Positions 20,661 to 31,140 of a stretch of 64,000 bases of DNA are shown in pieces; position 1 is the first letter of the stretch, and each line of letters opens with the position of its first letter. The notes beneath the pieces were generated by a model, which searched no databases, was not told the DNA's origin, and saw only the letters and a list, made by a program, of their open reading frames with translations. The position numbers and the translations under genes were made by a program. Source of the stretch: Rebecca billardiae RCC1528 (taxonomy: Eukaryota; Haptophyta); contig OZ251248.1 of NCBI GenBank assembly GCA_965240325.2, forward strand, positions 186,001 through 250,000, written 5' to 3'.

Positions 20661-23144
20661 ATGAAATCGCGCGATTCCGACGAACGCGCGATGCACAGCG
20701 CCAGACCCGCGAGAACCCGACGGCGGAGCTGGCGATCGTCGTGGGCAAAGGCCCAATGGCTGGTCGGCGTGCTTGCGCTAGCGGGCTTCTCGACCCTGGT
20801 TCACAGCCTTCCCGAGCCTGGTGATCTCGAGGAGAGGTCGACATGGGATGCGCTCATTGCGTGGGCGGCTACCTCCGCCGGCGAGCTCGTGCTGGTGAGC
20901 TCGAACGAGCGCGGGCTCCCGGCAGCCTCTTGGACGGCGCTGCAGCTGCGAGCAGTTGGCTACTCGAACGGCATCCTTCTCCACGCCACGGAGGCGCCCG
21001 TTTGCAGCCATGGCGTGCTCGCGCTCGGTATGAGCTGCGCGTGGTCGTCGTGGGCACCGCGTGGCCGCTGGCACGCCAAAATATTCGAGCACCAGCGCTT
21101 GTTCGTGCAGCGCAAGCGCCTGCTGTACCGGCTCGCCGTGGAGGGCGGCCTGTCGGTGCTACAGGCGGACACTGACACGGTCTGGCTGACGAACCCGTTC
21201 CCGCTGCTCCGCGCGGCCCCGCTGAGCAAGTACGCTGTCGTCGTGCAGAAGGACTCGCCCTGGGCCAACGGTGGGCTGGTCTACGTGGATGGGCGGCTCG
21301 CGCCGCGTGGGAGCGGCGCCGAGGGGATGCTGCGTGAGTACGTGCGCGCGCTCGACACCTTCTCTCGGCCGAATCCAGAGCTCACCCGCTCAGTGCGCGC
21401 CATCGTGCCGTGGCTCGGCGCCGTCAGCGAGAAGGCAGGTTGGATGGATGAGCAGAACCAGCTGAACGACGCGGTCTCGTCTGCCGCGCTGGGCAGGCGC
21501 GTGTGGGTGAACAGCATCGTCAAGCTTGCCGTCTCCTCACGTCCTCACGAGTGGATCCGTGCGCACCCGGGCGCCAGGGCGGGCGTGAAGGCCATGCTCC
21601 TGAGGAATGCCACCTCAGGTGTGTACGATGCCGTCAGGAACGCCTCGCGAGTCGTATACGTTCCGCCCGTGGTGAACGGCGCGACGAATGCGATGGCCTG
21701 GCTGACGGCTGGGTCCAGCGCCATCGCCTATTGTCCCCGCACGATGGCCCCCAGCAAGGACAACCGCGGCTACGAGATGACCATGCACCCATTCAGCAAC
21801 GAGGGTACAGCCAATTCAGTGAGCCAGATGGATGGCGCAGCAGCAGCAGGCGTTTGGGCTGATGCCAACGCGTCGAGGCTTCTCATCGCGCCACCAACCA
21901 TCTTCGCCCACGTGTCGCCGTTCCAGATTCTGCTGCGCTTGTGCGCAGCCAACCGGTTCGCCGGGCAGCGCGCCGAGCTTCTGACCGAGGCGCAGGCAGG
22001 CCACACTGCTTCTGCCTCGATGCGCACACGCAAGCAGGTGGCTGGCGTACCCACCAGGGCGCCCTCCGCTGTGCCATCAGCAGTGGTCCATCTTGCAGGG
22101 TTACCCAAGCAAGCCCGGCGTACTGTGCTTCGCTCGGCCGACACCAACGGGCGTCTATGGGCGCGCCGCATTGGTGTCGATGCAGTCGACGCCCGCATCA
22201 GGGCTGGTGGGGTGCCCACGCTCAGCATGCGTGGCTTCATCACTGACGAGCCTCCGCTCACTGCGAACGCAGCCGCGGCTGACGTTGCCGAGCGCGAGGT
22301 GATCCTCCCTCTGCTGGAGCTCGCGCTCTGCCTGCAGCGGGAGCCGGTGCTGCCACGACTGCCTTGCATGCGGCACCCAGGGGCCACACCTCTACACACG
22401 TCATCGAGAGCATGGCTGTATCTGGTGACGCCAGTGCCGCTGCGCGGAACAGAGCCCATGCCCTGCCGCTACGCCTGGATCGGACCTGGACTCGGCGCGT
22501 GCTCGTCACTGCCACTGCTGCACGAGCACGACCTGGTGGACATTGAGCAAGCGGCGAACCGCACGCGTGGTGGCGGCGTGGCCCACGTGTCGCTGCAGGC
22601 GCTGCTCGGTGCCGAGAGCGCTGAGGCCGCTGCCAGCCTGCTCGTGCACACTCGCGCGGAGATGCTGGTGATCGATGGCGGTGGGAGCGCGCCGCTCAGC
22701 GCATTGGCCCTGCTGCTCGAGCGCGTGCTGGAGGGCTCGATCCTTCCCGAGGCGACGGCTGAGGCAGACGCAAAGACGACGGCAAGCGGGCTGCTCCCTG
22801 GCTGCGAGGCAGCGCAGACTCCGACGCCTTCGCAGAATCGGTCTCCACAGCGAGTGGCGGAGGGCACGTTGGACACCCCCAGCGCTGCACCTGACCCGCC
22901 ACTCGCGCGTGCCGCCGGTGGGCATGCTGTCCCAAGCAGTTCACAGCGCGCCGTTGTTGTTCGTCGCTTCTTCAGCGACATTCGCCGCCGGCAGCAGGCA
23001 AGCCCAATCAGTGGCAGCAGGCGGAACAAATTCCTCAAGACGCTTGCCACCTGCCATGCGTTCCTCGTGTCTGAGCCGAAGCGCCAGCCGCGCCCGAAGA
23101 GCGGCGGCAGGTTCCGACCTCGTCCGCACCGACTGACCGAGTGA
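20661..23144 (+). CDS. Type II membrane glycosyltransferase, nucleotide-diphospho-sugar transferase fold
   Basis: 827 aa, no intron, ATG at 20661. A basic N-terminus is followed by one membrane helix at about residues 33-50, the type II Golgi layout. The catalytic signature QADTDTVWLTNPF lies at about residues 168-180. It fits the DxD-DVVW pattern of the nucleotide-diphospho-sugar transferase family (RRA/XXT-like arabinosyl- and galactosyltransferases of plants and algae), in which Asp-x-Asp binds Mn and the UDP-sugar. ASRVVYVPPVVNGATNAMAW (about 328-347) belongs to the same fold. Residues after about 450 do not match the core family; they include a Cys-containing segment and a basic, disordered tail, so they may be a second unrecognised domain. 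Role: probably extension of a cell-surface glycan. Confidence 0.8.
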   Translation: MKSRDSDERAMHSARPARTRRRSWRSSWAKAQWLVGVLALAGFSTLVHSLPEPGDLEERSTWDALIAWAATSAGELVLVSSNERGLPAASWTALQLRAVGYSNGILLHATEAPVCSHGVLALGMSCAWSSWAPRGRWHAKIFEHQRLFVQRKRLLYRLAVEGGLSVLQADTDTVWLTNPFPLLRAAPLSKYAVVVQKDSPWANGGLVYVDGRLAPRGSGAEGMLREYVRALDTFSRPNPELTRSVRAIVPWLGAVSEKAGWMDEQNQLNDAVSSAALGRRVWVNSIVKLAVSSRPHEWIRAHPGARAGVKAMLLRNATSGVYDAVRNASRVVYVPPVVNGATNAMAWLTAGSSAIAYCPRTMAPSKDNRGYEMTMHPFSNEGTANSVSQMDGAAAAGVWADANASRLLIAPPTIFAHVSPFQILLRLCAANRFAGQRAELLTEAQAGHTASASMRTRKQVAGVPTRAPSAVPSAVVHLAGLPKQARRTVLRSADTNGRLWARRIGVDAVDARIRAGGVPTLSMRGFITDEPPLTANAAAADVAEREVILPLLELALCLQREPVLPRLPCMRHPGATPLHTSSRAWLYLVTPVPLRGTEPMPCRYAWIGPGLGACSSLPLLHEHDLVDIEQAANRTRGGGVAHVSLQALLGAESAEAAASLLVHTRAEMLVIDGGGSAPLSALALLLERVLEGSILPEATAEADAKTTASGLLPGCEAAQTPTPSQNRSPQRVAEGTLDTPSAAPDPPLARAAGGHAVPSSSQRAVVVRRFFSDIRRRQQASPISGSRRNKFLKTLATCHAFLVSEPKRQPRPKSGGRFRPRPHRLTE

Positions 23145-23353
23145 CCGCCACCAGCTAGCAGCATATCGGCAGCGCAGGTTAATATTATATATATATATAT
23201 ATAATATGCGATGACGACGGACGAGTCGCGGGGCGCGTCGTCGCTTATTTGTCGTTAATATGTATATTTATGATAAATATAATTATTGCGCGCTATGTTT
23301 CACCATCAGTGACGCGGCCTGCGCTGTCAATGCGCATGATGTTACTATTTATC
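23145..23353. other. AT-rich spacer before the repeated cassettes
   Basis: Contains a short (AT)n run at about 23188-23207 and otherwise low-GC DNA. No gene is visible. Confidence 0.6.
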
Positions 23354-24768
23354 TATAAACTGTGCCCTGGCGGGCGGGGGGGTCGGCGGGCCGCCGTGCC
23401 AGTGCTGTCGCAATATTTCCCCAGCGGGTTCGCGTCTTTTAGCGTTTTTACGGGCAGGATCAAGGATGACGAAAGAGCATCTCCTCCTGCCGCCAGCTGA
23501 GATCGTGTGTCGCGAGGATGCCAATGTCCGCTCCGGGCACGAGGTTCGGCGAAGGTCGCGTCGGCGTCGTGCACGGCCGCCACGCTGCGCAACAGCGCGT
23601 CCAGGTCCAAGCGCTCGTCGGCGCTCGCCGCTCCGCGCGACAGGTCCGGCACTCGCACGTTCGGCGGTATCAGGAGCTGTCGGTGGTGCGCGCGCGCGCA
23701 GTGCGAGAGCGTGTGCCACTCGCGATCGAGGGTGGGCACGTGCTGCTCGAGCAGGCACAGGAAGCGCAGCGCATGCGTCACCGGCTTCACGACGTCGGCC
23801 TGGTCCCGCAGCGCCCGAGTCATGGTGGAGGATGGCGCGGCGATCTTGCACGCGCGACGTTTCATCTCGGCGTAGATGCGCACCTGGGATCGCTTATAGC
23901 GCGCTGTCGCCTCAGTCGCCGACTCGCCAAGATGCGATTCCGGCCACGGCGGCAGAACCGGCAGGTGCGTGCGGTGCGCCTCGTACGCCGCTTCGCGCTG
24001 CGCCTCCGTCGCATTGGTCACCGTCGACGCCATGCAGGCCGGACGTGGGCCCTCAGGCGCCGAGCGATCTTTGGCCGCGAGCTCGCGAGCGCGAAAGATG
24101 ATCGCTCATCGCTCGCTCTGGAACGCCACCGACCGTAGCAAACGGATTTGCATGCGCCCGACCTTGCCAACCGGGGCACGCGACAGTCCGGTGTGTGGAT
24201 TTCCGATTCCGGTTATGGTGTTCAGAAGGCCGCGCCAAATCTTGCGTCGCGTGCGATGGCGCTTCCCGCCCGCGAGACACCTCGTGATGAGGGCCTTTCC
24301 GCACCGAGCCCGACGCGCGGCGGAGGATCGCGCGAGGCGGCCATCGTGCGCAGCGTCTGATGCTATGGCCGGTGCGAGCGTTCGACGTGCACGTCGGGCG
24401 AGGATCGCCCCAGGTCGCACGATCGTATCGACGCGCCGAGCGTACTGCTCCAAACGGGTCGATTTGGGCCCCGTTCGACCTGCACGCGAGACGACGAGGG
24501 CAGCAATCGCGAATCGGGCGAAAACCCCTCTAGGGAATCCCCGCGCGATGTCCGCGCCGGCGTTGGATTTGGCGCGCGCGGCCCATGCGCTCCGCGCCAT
24601 GCGGAAGATGTTTTCGGCCGAGCGTCCCCAGTGGGAGCTGCGAGGGCGGCCGGTAGTGAGCGAAGCGATTTTCTTTTCTTGGCGAGGCGATTTTCTTTTT
24701 CTTTTCTTTTTCTTATCTTTTCCCGGGCACTACAAGGGGCGGACCTACGGCCCGCCATACTAATAATA
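23354..24768 (-). mobile_element. Repeated cassette, copy A (unrecognised, possibly mobile)
   Basis: About 1.4 kb that recurs in diverged form as copy B (25990-27200). It is bounded by a direct repeat beginning TATAAACTGTGCCCTGGCGG, at 23354-23409 and again at 24769-24821. Read on the minus strand, both copies begin ATGGCGGGCCGTAGGTCCGC at one edge. They share a 165-codon frame from ATG 24600 (24106-24600) and, in copy A, a 226-codon frame from ATG 24033 (23353-24033). That second frame includes conserved stretches such as EWHTLSHCARA and LRSVAAVHDADATFAEP and runs into the bounding repeat. I recognise no transposase, reverse transcriptase or other family. The opposite strand of the first frame is also open in both copies, so its coding strand is unsure. 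Confidence 0.5.
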
Positions 24769-24821
24769 TATAAACTGTGCCCTGGCGGGCGGGGGGGTCG
24801 GCGGGCCGTGCCAGTGCTGCG
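24769..24821. repeat. Direct repeat bounding cassette copy A (second copy)
   Basis: TATAAACTGTGCCCTGGCGG and following bases match 23354-23409 except for a 3-bp gap and scattered changes near the end. On the minus strand it could be the 3' end of a further, deleted cassette unit in a head-to-tail array. Confidence 0.8.
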
Positions 24822-25989
24822 TTGCAATGTATCCTCTGCGGACCGTTCGCTCTTTCCACATTCGCTTGTGGCCGTGGGTGACGGACAGTCGAGTGCAAGG
24901 ACCAGTAATATAACACGTGATAAGTTGGGTCCCCGACGTTTACAAGTCTCAGTCTGTACTCTTATTGTTCTATAACCGTTCGGTTGTAGGGGTATAATAC
25001 TGGGCCAGCCCGCCGCCATGATCGGCTGCTCCTCAGTGGCTGCTAACCGCTGCTGACCTGCTAGGGCGGCAGAAACCTGACCTCACTCATCAGCTCGGTC
25101 CCACTCACCGCTCTCCCCCGAACTGCGGAGCCGCGGGCTTCCAAAGTGACCGGACCGTGCTGGGCGGGCAGCAAGCTCCGGGCGCCGGGTGCGCGCCCAG
25201 AGAAGCGGTATATGATTCCTGGGCTGTCCGTATATATACGGGCAGCCGGACCCGCCTACCGAACCGGTAGATTCTACCTCTGAGCGCCGCCGATGCGGTG
25301 CCGCGGCCGGCCTCTTCTTTCGGCAGCCGAGGCGGGGCTGGGCCTGGGCCGAAAGCCCCAGCTGCTCAGCCAGCAGCACTTCGGTCGACCGACCGTATCC
25401 CACTCCGGGTGGCGACCTCGGGCGCAACCCTCGTCGGCTGCTAGCGGGCCGTCGCAGCTTATTCCTCCTCGGTTGCGGGCGGTGGCGTCGCTACTGATTT
25501 CGCACCCTGCCCTCCCACCCGGCTCGACTGTGGTGGGCATGGCTTGTTCCGGTTGTGGCGACGGTGGCCGGGAGCCGCCGCGCCCCTCAGCCAGTCCCCT
25601 TACTGATCAACTGCGACCCCGTCGTTAGATAGCGCGCGGGTTGCGGGCAGAGTCGGGGCGACTGGCAAAAGGGGGTCGGCGGGCCCATCGCTACCTTAGC
25701 CGCGCAGCCGGAGCGTCGCGCGGAAGGAGGAATAGCAGTCGGGCGCTCCGCCGCTACTGTCACCCGGCCGCCGCCCCGGCTGCCGCAACCGCGGGCCGAG
25801 TCCGCCGAGGCGGGCCTGGCCCCAGTTATGCGCATCAGCGAGGCCCACACCCACGAGGAAATGTGCAGCACGCGGGGCGGGACGGGTAGCCCGTTGCTCC
25901 GCGCGAGCGCGGGTACGCGCTGTATGTGCCGCATCTCGACCGCGATGGCGTAATCGAGCGCCTCGCCGCCGCCGAAGCCGCCAGAGTAG
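24822..25989. other. Spacer between the two repeated cassettes
   Basis: No supported gene. On the minus strand the frame from copy B continues through 25990 down to about 25587 (reading VEMRHIQRVPALARSNGLPV), so copy B may extend further than copy A on this side. The part from 25270 to 25630 has open frames on both strands without motifs. Confidence 0.4.
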
Positions 25990-27200
25990 GCTCCTCCTGC
26001 CGCCAGCCGAGAGCGGTCGTCGCGAGGATGCTTGCCGATATCCGCTCCAGGCACGATGGGCTCGGCGCAGGTCGCGTTGACGTCGTACACGGCCGCCACG
26101 CTGAGCACGAGCGCGTTGACGTTCACGCGGTCTTCGCTCTTCGCATCTTCGACAGGTCTGGCGCCCGCGTGCTCGGCGGCACGAGGAGCCGTTGGTTGTG
26201 CGCGCGCGCGCGCAGAGCGACAGCGTGTGCCACTCGCAATCGAGAGTAGGCAAGCGCTGCTCACGCGGGCACACGAATCGCAGCGCATCAGTCACCGGCG
26301 TGACGACTTCCGCCTCGTCCCGCAGCGCCTGCGCCATGGACGAGGATGACGCGGCGATGTTGCATGCTCGACGATTCATCTCTCTGCGGATGGCATCACG
26401 GGCTTGTCTGTGTCGCGCTGCGGCGAGGGTCGCCAACTCGCGATGACGCGGTTGCTGCCACGGCGACAGACCCGGGAGGTGCGTCCGCTGCGCGTCGTAC
26501 GCCGTTAGCGCTGCGCTTCCGTCGCATTGGGCACCGTCGACGCCATGCAGGCCGGACGTGGGCTTCGGCTGAGGGACCGGCGGACCGCGAGCGACAGTCC
26601 GGTTCGCGATGAGGATTCCGGCGATCGAGTTCAGAAGGCCGCGCCAAATCTTGCGTCGCGTGCGATGGCGCTTCCCGCCCGCGAGACACCTCGTGATGAG
26701 GGCCTTTCCGCACCGAGCCCGACGCGCGGCGGTGGATCGCGCGAGGTGGCTGTCGTGCGCAGCGCTTGACGCTATGACCCGTGCGAGCGCTCGACGTGCA
26801 AGTGGGGCGAGGCCGAGGACCGCCCCAGGTCGCACGATCGTGTCGACGCGCCGAGCGTACCGCTCCAAACGGGTCGATTTAGCCCCCGTTCGACCTGCAC
26901 GCGAGACGACGAGGGCAGCAATCGCGAATCGGGCGAAACCACCCATCGGGAGTCCTCGCGCGATGTCCGCGCCGGCGTTGGATTTGGCGCGCGCCGCCCA
27001 TGCGCTCCGCGCCATCGGGAAGATGTTTTCGGCCAAGCGTCCCCAGTGGGAGCTGCGAGGGCGCCCGGTAGTGAGCGAGGCGATTTTATCTTTTATTCTT
27101 TGCAAGGCGATTTTATACGGCCCGCCATTTTTTCCTTTTCTTTTTCTTATCTTTATCCCGGGCACTACAAGGGGCGGACCTACGGCCCGCCATATATTAT
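25990..27200 (-). pseudogene. Repeated cassette, copy B, with broken second frame
   Basis: Clearly homologous to copy A. The minus-strand frame from ATG 27015 keeps the conserved parts of the first ORF (for example KSNAGADIARG and RCGKALITRCLAGGKRHRTR). The second ORF is broken: after its ATG near 26547 the frame reaches TAA where copy A reads a Glu codon. One base is missing there relative to copy A, so the rest continues in another frame. Copy A also carries roughly 100 bp near 24060-24190 that copy B lacks. The 5' edge (GGCGGGCCGTAGGTCCGCCC on the minus strand, near 27160-27194) is conserved. Confidence 0.5.
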
Positions 27201-27244
27201 AATACAGCTGGGCCCCGCCAACAGTTTAGTTCGGACTACACTAC

Positions 27245-27249
<5 letters not shown>

Positions 27250-27286
<37 letters not shown>

Positions 27287-27287
27287 T
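27250..27287. repeat. (AT)n microsatellite with palindromic ends
   Basis: TTATAATATAT...ATATATTATAA, about 38 bp, just outside the edge of cassette copy B and 260 bp from the end of the CDIN1-like gene. The remaining DNA to 27546 shows no gene. Confidence 0.9.
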
Positions 27288-27546
27288 TTGGCTGCCTGCG
27301 ACTACGCGGGCTCAGCAGTCACTAGTCAGCTTGCTGGCGGACGATCATCACGATTCACGATGCTGATTGCAGTGATTGCTACTGAGCAGAGTGGGCCAGA
27401 GGCACGCCGGCTCTCATTGGCACACACTGACACACGCTGCTCAGTCGACTAGTACCGGGACGACTAGGGCGACCGCCGTATACACGACTAGGTCCTGGTC
27501 GGACCACGCCAGCTAGCTCTGCCCGACCGGCCGACCAACGGTGCTA

Positions 27547-28830
27547 CTAGGCTCGTCGCGCGCCGCGCCGCGGCGCCGGCGACGACGTCGCCTCGTCACT
27601 GTCGGCGGGCGCAGCGGAGGAGGGCGCGCCCGGCGCACCGTCCGACGGCGCCCTCGTCTCGCCGAGCGACGCGGCCGAGAGCAACGCCACCGGCGGCGCG
27701 CCTTCGCCCAGCTCCGCCGCGAGCTGCTCGCCCAGGTGCTCGCAAAAGCCGTGCTTGAGCACGAACGCGCCCGGGCCCCAGTCAGTTGTGTATCGCCTGC
27801 CCTTGCCGGCCAGCTGCTCGAGCAGCGCGTCGGAGGCGGCGCCGCAGGAGACGGTGCCGTACATGTTCTTCATGTCGAACCAGCGCACGCCCTCCAGCGC
27901 GCCGCTCGGGCCCTCCACGCGCGCGCCGCCCGGCGCATCGATGAGCAGGTCGGGCGTCGAGCGGCGGTTCTCAGTGGCGGGCCTCTGCCTCAGGTCGTGC
28001 TCCGTCAGCACTGGCAGCTGCAGCTGCGTGCGCAGGTGGGCCTCGAGCAGCCGCTCGCCGGCCTCGGCGTCCTCCATCGTGCGCTCCTTCGGCTGCCCCT
28101 GCATGTCGTGCTGGCACGCCCACACGAACTGCGCCCAGTCCGCGGGCGTGAGTGCGTGCGTCACGCGGATAAGCTCGCGGCGCGCGCTGCCGGGGAGACG
28201 CGAGCGCGCTGCGAACGCGCCGACGTTCTCGCGGAGGTCGTCGAGGCGCGCGGCGGCGCGCGGGTCGGCGCCGACGAACGATACCACCAGCTCGACCACC
28301 TTGCGCGCCACGCTGCTCGACGCGCCGTACCCGTGCCGCACGACAGCGCGCACGACCTCCAGGGGTGCGATTTGAAAGCGCGCCGCGCACGGCTCGACGC
28401 CGCGCGCCGCGTCGGTGGCGAAGTGGTGCGCGATCGCCTTGGGCTTTATGCGCTCGCGCTGCACGTCCAGCTGCACCTTGTACAGCAGGTTGCGCACGCA
28501 CACCGCCTGGTCGATCGTCGCCGGGCACGAGTGCTCGCGCAGGTCCGCCTCCAAGCGCGCGCGCGCGCCGTCTGAGAGCGCGGCGTAGCCGAAGTGGCGG
28601 CGCGCGACGATGGCGACGAGCTGGCGGTCGACGGCGAGCGAGGTAATCGCCGTCTGCGGCCAGCGCACCAGCGCCTCGCCGCCCGACCGCCGCGCGACCA
28701 GCGCCCAGAGCAGGAGCCGGCAGGCTGCCCTCGCCGCCGGAGCCATTGTCATTGTCATCATGCGTCCCAACTCCCAAATCGCGCGTCGCTGTGGCTCGGC
28801 GGGCGCCGCGCCGCGCGACCAATCGACCAT
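27547..28830 (-). CDS. CDIN1 (C15orf41)-like PD-(D/E)XK nuclease
   Basis: 427 aa from ATG 28830, or 404 aa from ATG 28761, with no intron; I favour either over the longer frame, which would overlap the neighbour's coding start. The C-terminal half follows human CDIN1: a helix EDAEAGERLLEAHLRTQL (about 253-270), then RRSTPDLLIDAP (289-300) with the family's TPD motif. RWFDMKNMYG (316-325) follows, giving Asp-x-Lys, and then WGPGAFVLKHGF. PD293-294 with D319/K321 forms a PD-(D/E)XK catalytic set, in line with the resolvase-like fold proposed for the family. In animals CDIN1 partners codanin-1, linked to histone handling and congenital dyserythropoietic anaemia. Ala/Pro/Ser tail residues after 385 are unconserved. 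Its 5' end faces SF3A3. Confidence 0.85.
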   Translation of the reverse strand: MVDWSRGAAPAEPQRRAIWELGRMMTMTMAPAARAACRLLLWALVARRSGGEALVRWPQTAITSLAVDRQLVAIVARRHFGYAALSDGARARLEADLREHSCPATIDQAVCVRNLLYKVQLDVQRERIKPKAIAHHFATDAARGVEPCAARFQIAPLEVVRAVVRHGYGASSSVARKVVELVVSFVGADPRAAARLDDLRENVGAFAARSRLPGSARRELIRVTHALTPADWAQFVWACQHDMQGQPKERTMEDAEAGERLLEAHLRTQLQLPVLTEHDLRQRPATENRRSTPDLLIDAPGGARVEGPSGALEGVRWFDMKNMYGTVSCGAASDALLEQLAGKGRRYTTDWGPGAFVLKHGFCEHLGEQLAAELGEGAPPVALLSAASLGETRAPSDGAPGAPSSAAPADSDEATSSPAPRRGARRA

Positions 28831-28908
28831 CGCGCCACAAGCTCGGGCGATGGCGGCGGCGCGGCGTGAGTGACTGAGCGCAAGGCACACACACACACAC
28901 GGCGCGCG
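28831..28908. promoter_or_regulatory. Shared promoter gap between CDIN1-like and SF3A3 genes
   Basis: Only 78 bp (or 147 bp if the shorter CDIN1 start is used) separate two divergent start codons. The gap includes a (CA)n stretch at 28885-28900 just before the SF3A3 ATG. Promoter function is inferred from position. Confidence 0.4.
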
Positions 28909-31140
28909 ATGGCAGGCATCGTCGAGCGCGCGCGCGCGCTCCACGAGGACGTCGAGGTCCTCGAGAAGGCGTGCGCCGAGGAGCTGGCGCAACGCGCGGC
29001 GATGACCAAGGTGCGCGCGCGCGCGCGTGCGCAAGCGCGCGCCGCGGCGGACGGTGGCGCACGCTCCGACGCGCGGGCGGGCGCGGCGGTGTGCGGCGGT
29101 GCGCCGTGGGCACGCCTACGGCCGGTGGTTGGTGCTGACACGCGCCCCGTCCTCGCGCATGCCGCCCGCCCTCACGCCGCGCAGCGCACCGAGCAGATCA
29201 TGTCCGACCACACGACGCACGCGCTCGTCCGCGCCATCCGCGACCGCAGCGCGCAGCTCGATCGGCTGTACGGCGACGAGGACGGGCTGCTGCGCTCGGA
29301 GGTGGACGAGATGACGGGCGAGGGCTCGTTCGAGATCTTCTCCGCCCGGCTCGACGCCCTGCGCCACGCGCACCGCGTCAACCGCGCCGAGGCGTCTCTG
29401 ACCTCCGACCCAGCGCAGGAGATGGTGCAGTCTGTGCTTGAGGCCGAGCCCGAGGTGATCTTCACCGCCGAGGAGGGCGGCGGGCGGTACCTCGACCTGC
29501 ACGCGTGCCACGCGCGCTTCGTCAACCTGAAGGGCGTCAAGCCCGTCGACTACTACACCTACGTCACGGCGCACGCGTGCGCGCCCGACAGGGTCAGCGT
29601 ACGCGTCGCGTCGACGGCGCAGTACAGGCGGTGGGTGCTGTGCGCGCGCCGTGCGCGCTGCGCCGCGCACCGCCTGCCGGGTGGGCGTGAGCCGCGGCGG
29701 CGCGGGGCGGCGTGGGGCCGCGCTGGCCGCGCGGTGGGGCCAGCGCACGCACACGCCGCCGCGCGCACCACCGCACCACCGCTGCCTCCGCACCATTCGC
29801 ACACGGCCGCGCACCGCGCCACGCACCGCTCGCGCACCTCATCCGCGCGCACCCCACCCCGCCCCGCGCGGGCGCAGGTACCTCGACGCCATCGTGGAGT
29901 ACCTGCTCGGCTTCGTGCGCCGCACCCGCCCGCTGCTGGACACGGAGGCGATCGAGCAGGAGACGCGCGCGGCGGTGCGCGCCGCGTGGGAGCGTGGGGA
30001 CATCGGGCGGTGGCAGCACGCGGCGGGCGCGCAGCAGCCGGGCGCGCCCGCCGCGGCGCCCGGCGCCGAGCCCGCAGCCGCCGCCGACGCCGCGCCCAAC
30101 GGCACCGCCGCCGCGGGCGGCACCCGCCCGCACGACCCGTCGGCGCCGGCTGTCGACCTGAGCGCCTTCGCCGACGCAGAGCAGCTCGAGCGAGAGCTCC
30201 ACCCGGACTCTCTCAAGGCTGAGCTGCAGCGGCGCGGGCTCAAATGCGGCGGGCGGCCATCGGAGCGCGCCGCGCGACTGTACCTCTGCCGCGACACGCC
30301 GCTCTCCCAGCTCGACAAGAAGCACTTTGCGAAGGCGCCGCCCGCGCCGCCGCCGGGCGGCGCGGGCGCGGAGGGCGGCGCGGCCGGCGCGCCGCCGCCG
30401 CGCCGGCCGCACGACGGCTCCGCGCACCGGCTGCGCACCGCTGAGCAGGAGGCGCTGCTGCTTCGGCTCGGCTCGCTGCTCGACGAGACGATCGGCGAGA
30501 CGGGCGCGCACGTCGAGAAGCAGCAGGCGCGCACCTACGACGAGATCGAGGCGGAGATCCTCGCGGCCGAGGCGGAGGAGGCGGGCGAGGCGGCCGAGCG
30601 CGACGACGACGACGACGACGACGACGACGTCGCGCCCATCTACAACCCGAAGAACCTGCCCATTGGCTGGGACGGCAAGCCCATCCCGTACTGGCTCTAC
30701 AAGCTGCACGGGCTCAACCTCGAGTTCAAGTGCGAGATCTGTGGGAACGTCTCGTACTGGTAGGGCGCGCGCGCGGGGCGGGGCGAGGACGCGCGCGGTG
30801 GCGCGCGCGGCCACGGCCCGCGCCGCGCTGCGCGCTCACGCGCCGCGCGCCGCGCGTCGCGCGCCGCTCGGGGCGCGCGCGCAGGGGCCCGCGCGAATAT
30901 GAACGCCACTTTGCCGAGTACAGGCATGCGCACGGCATGCGCTGCCTCGGCATCCCGAACAGCAAGGAGTTCCACGGCGTCACGATGATCGACGACGCGT
31001 ACGCGCTGCACGCCAAGCTGCAGCAGGACCGCGCGGGCCGCGCGTGGAACGCCGAGATGGACGAGGAGTACGAGGACTCGGCAGGGAACGTGATGCCGCG
31101 CAAAACATATGAGGACCTAGCGCGGCAGGGGCTGCTCTGA
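28909..31140 (+). CDS. SF3A3: Splicing factor 3a subunit 3 (SF3a60)
   Basis: Four exons, 28909-29010, 29185-29630, 29878-30759 and 30885-31140, all GT-AG and in frame, giving 561 aa. The N-terminal helix and SDHTTHALVRAIRDRSAQLD block match the SF3a60 N-terminal region. LKGVKPVDYYTYV is followed by a YLDAIVEYLLGF helix across the second intron. A SAP-like segment (HPDSLKAELQRRGLKCGGRP) follows, then an acidic DDDDDDDDD run. The most diagnostic part is YNPKNLPIGWDGKPIPYWLY, then FKCEICGNVSYW joined across the third intron to GPREYERHFAEYRHAHGMRC, the C2H2 zinc finger, ending KTYEDLARQGLL as in human and yeast (Prp9). SF3a60 bridges U2 snRNP SF3a and contacts U2 snRNA, and is needed for branch-point recognition. 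Identification is secure. Confidence 0.97.
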
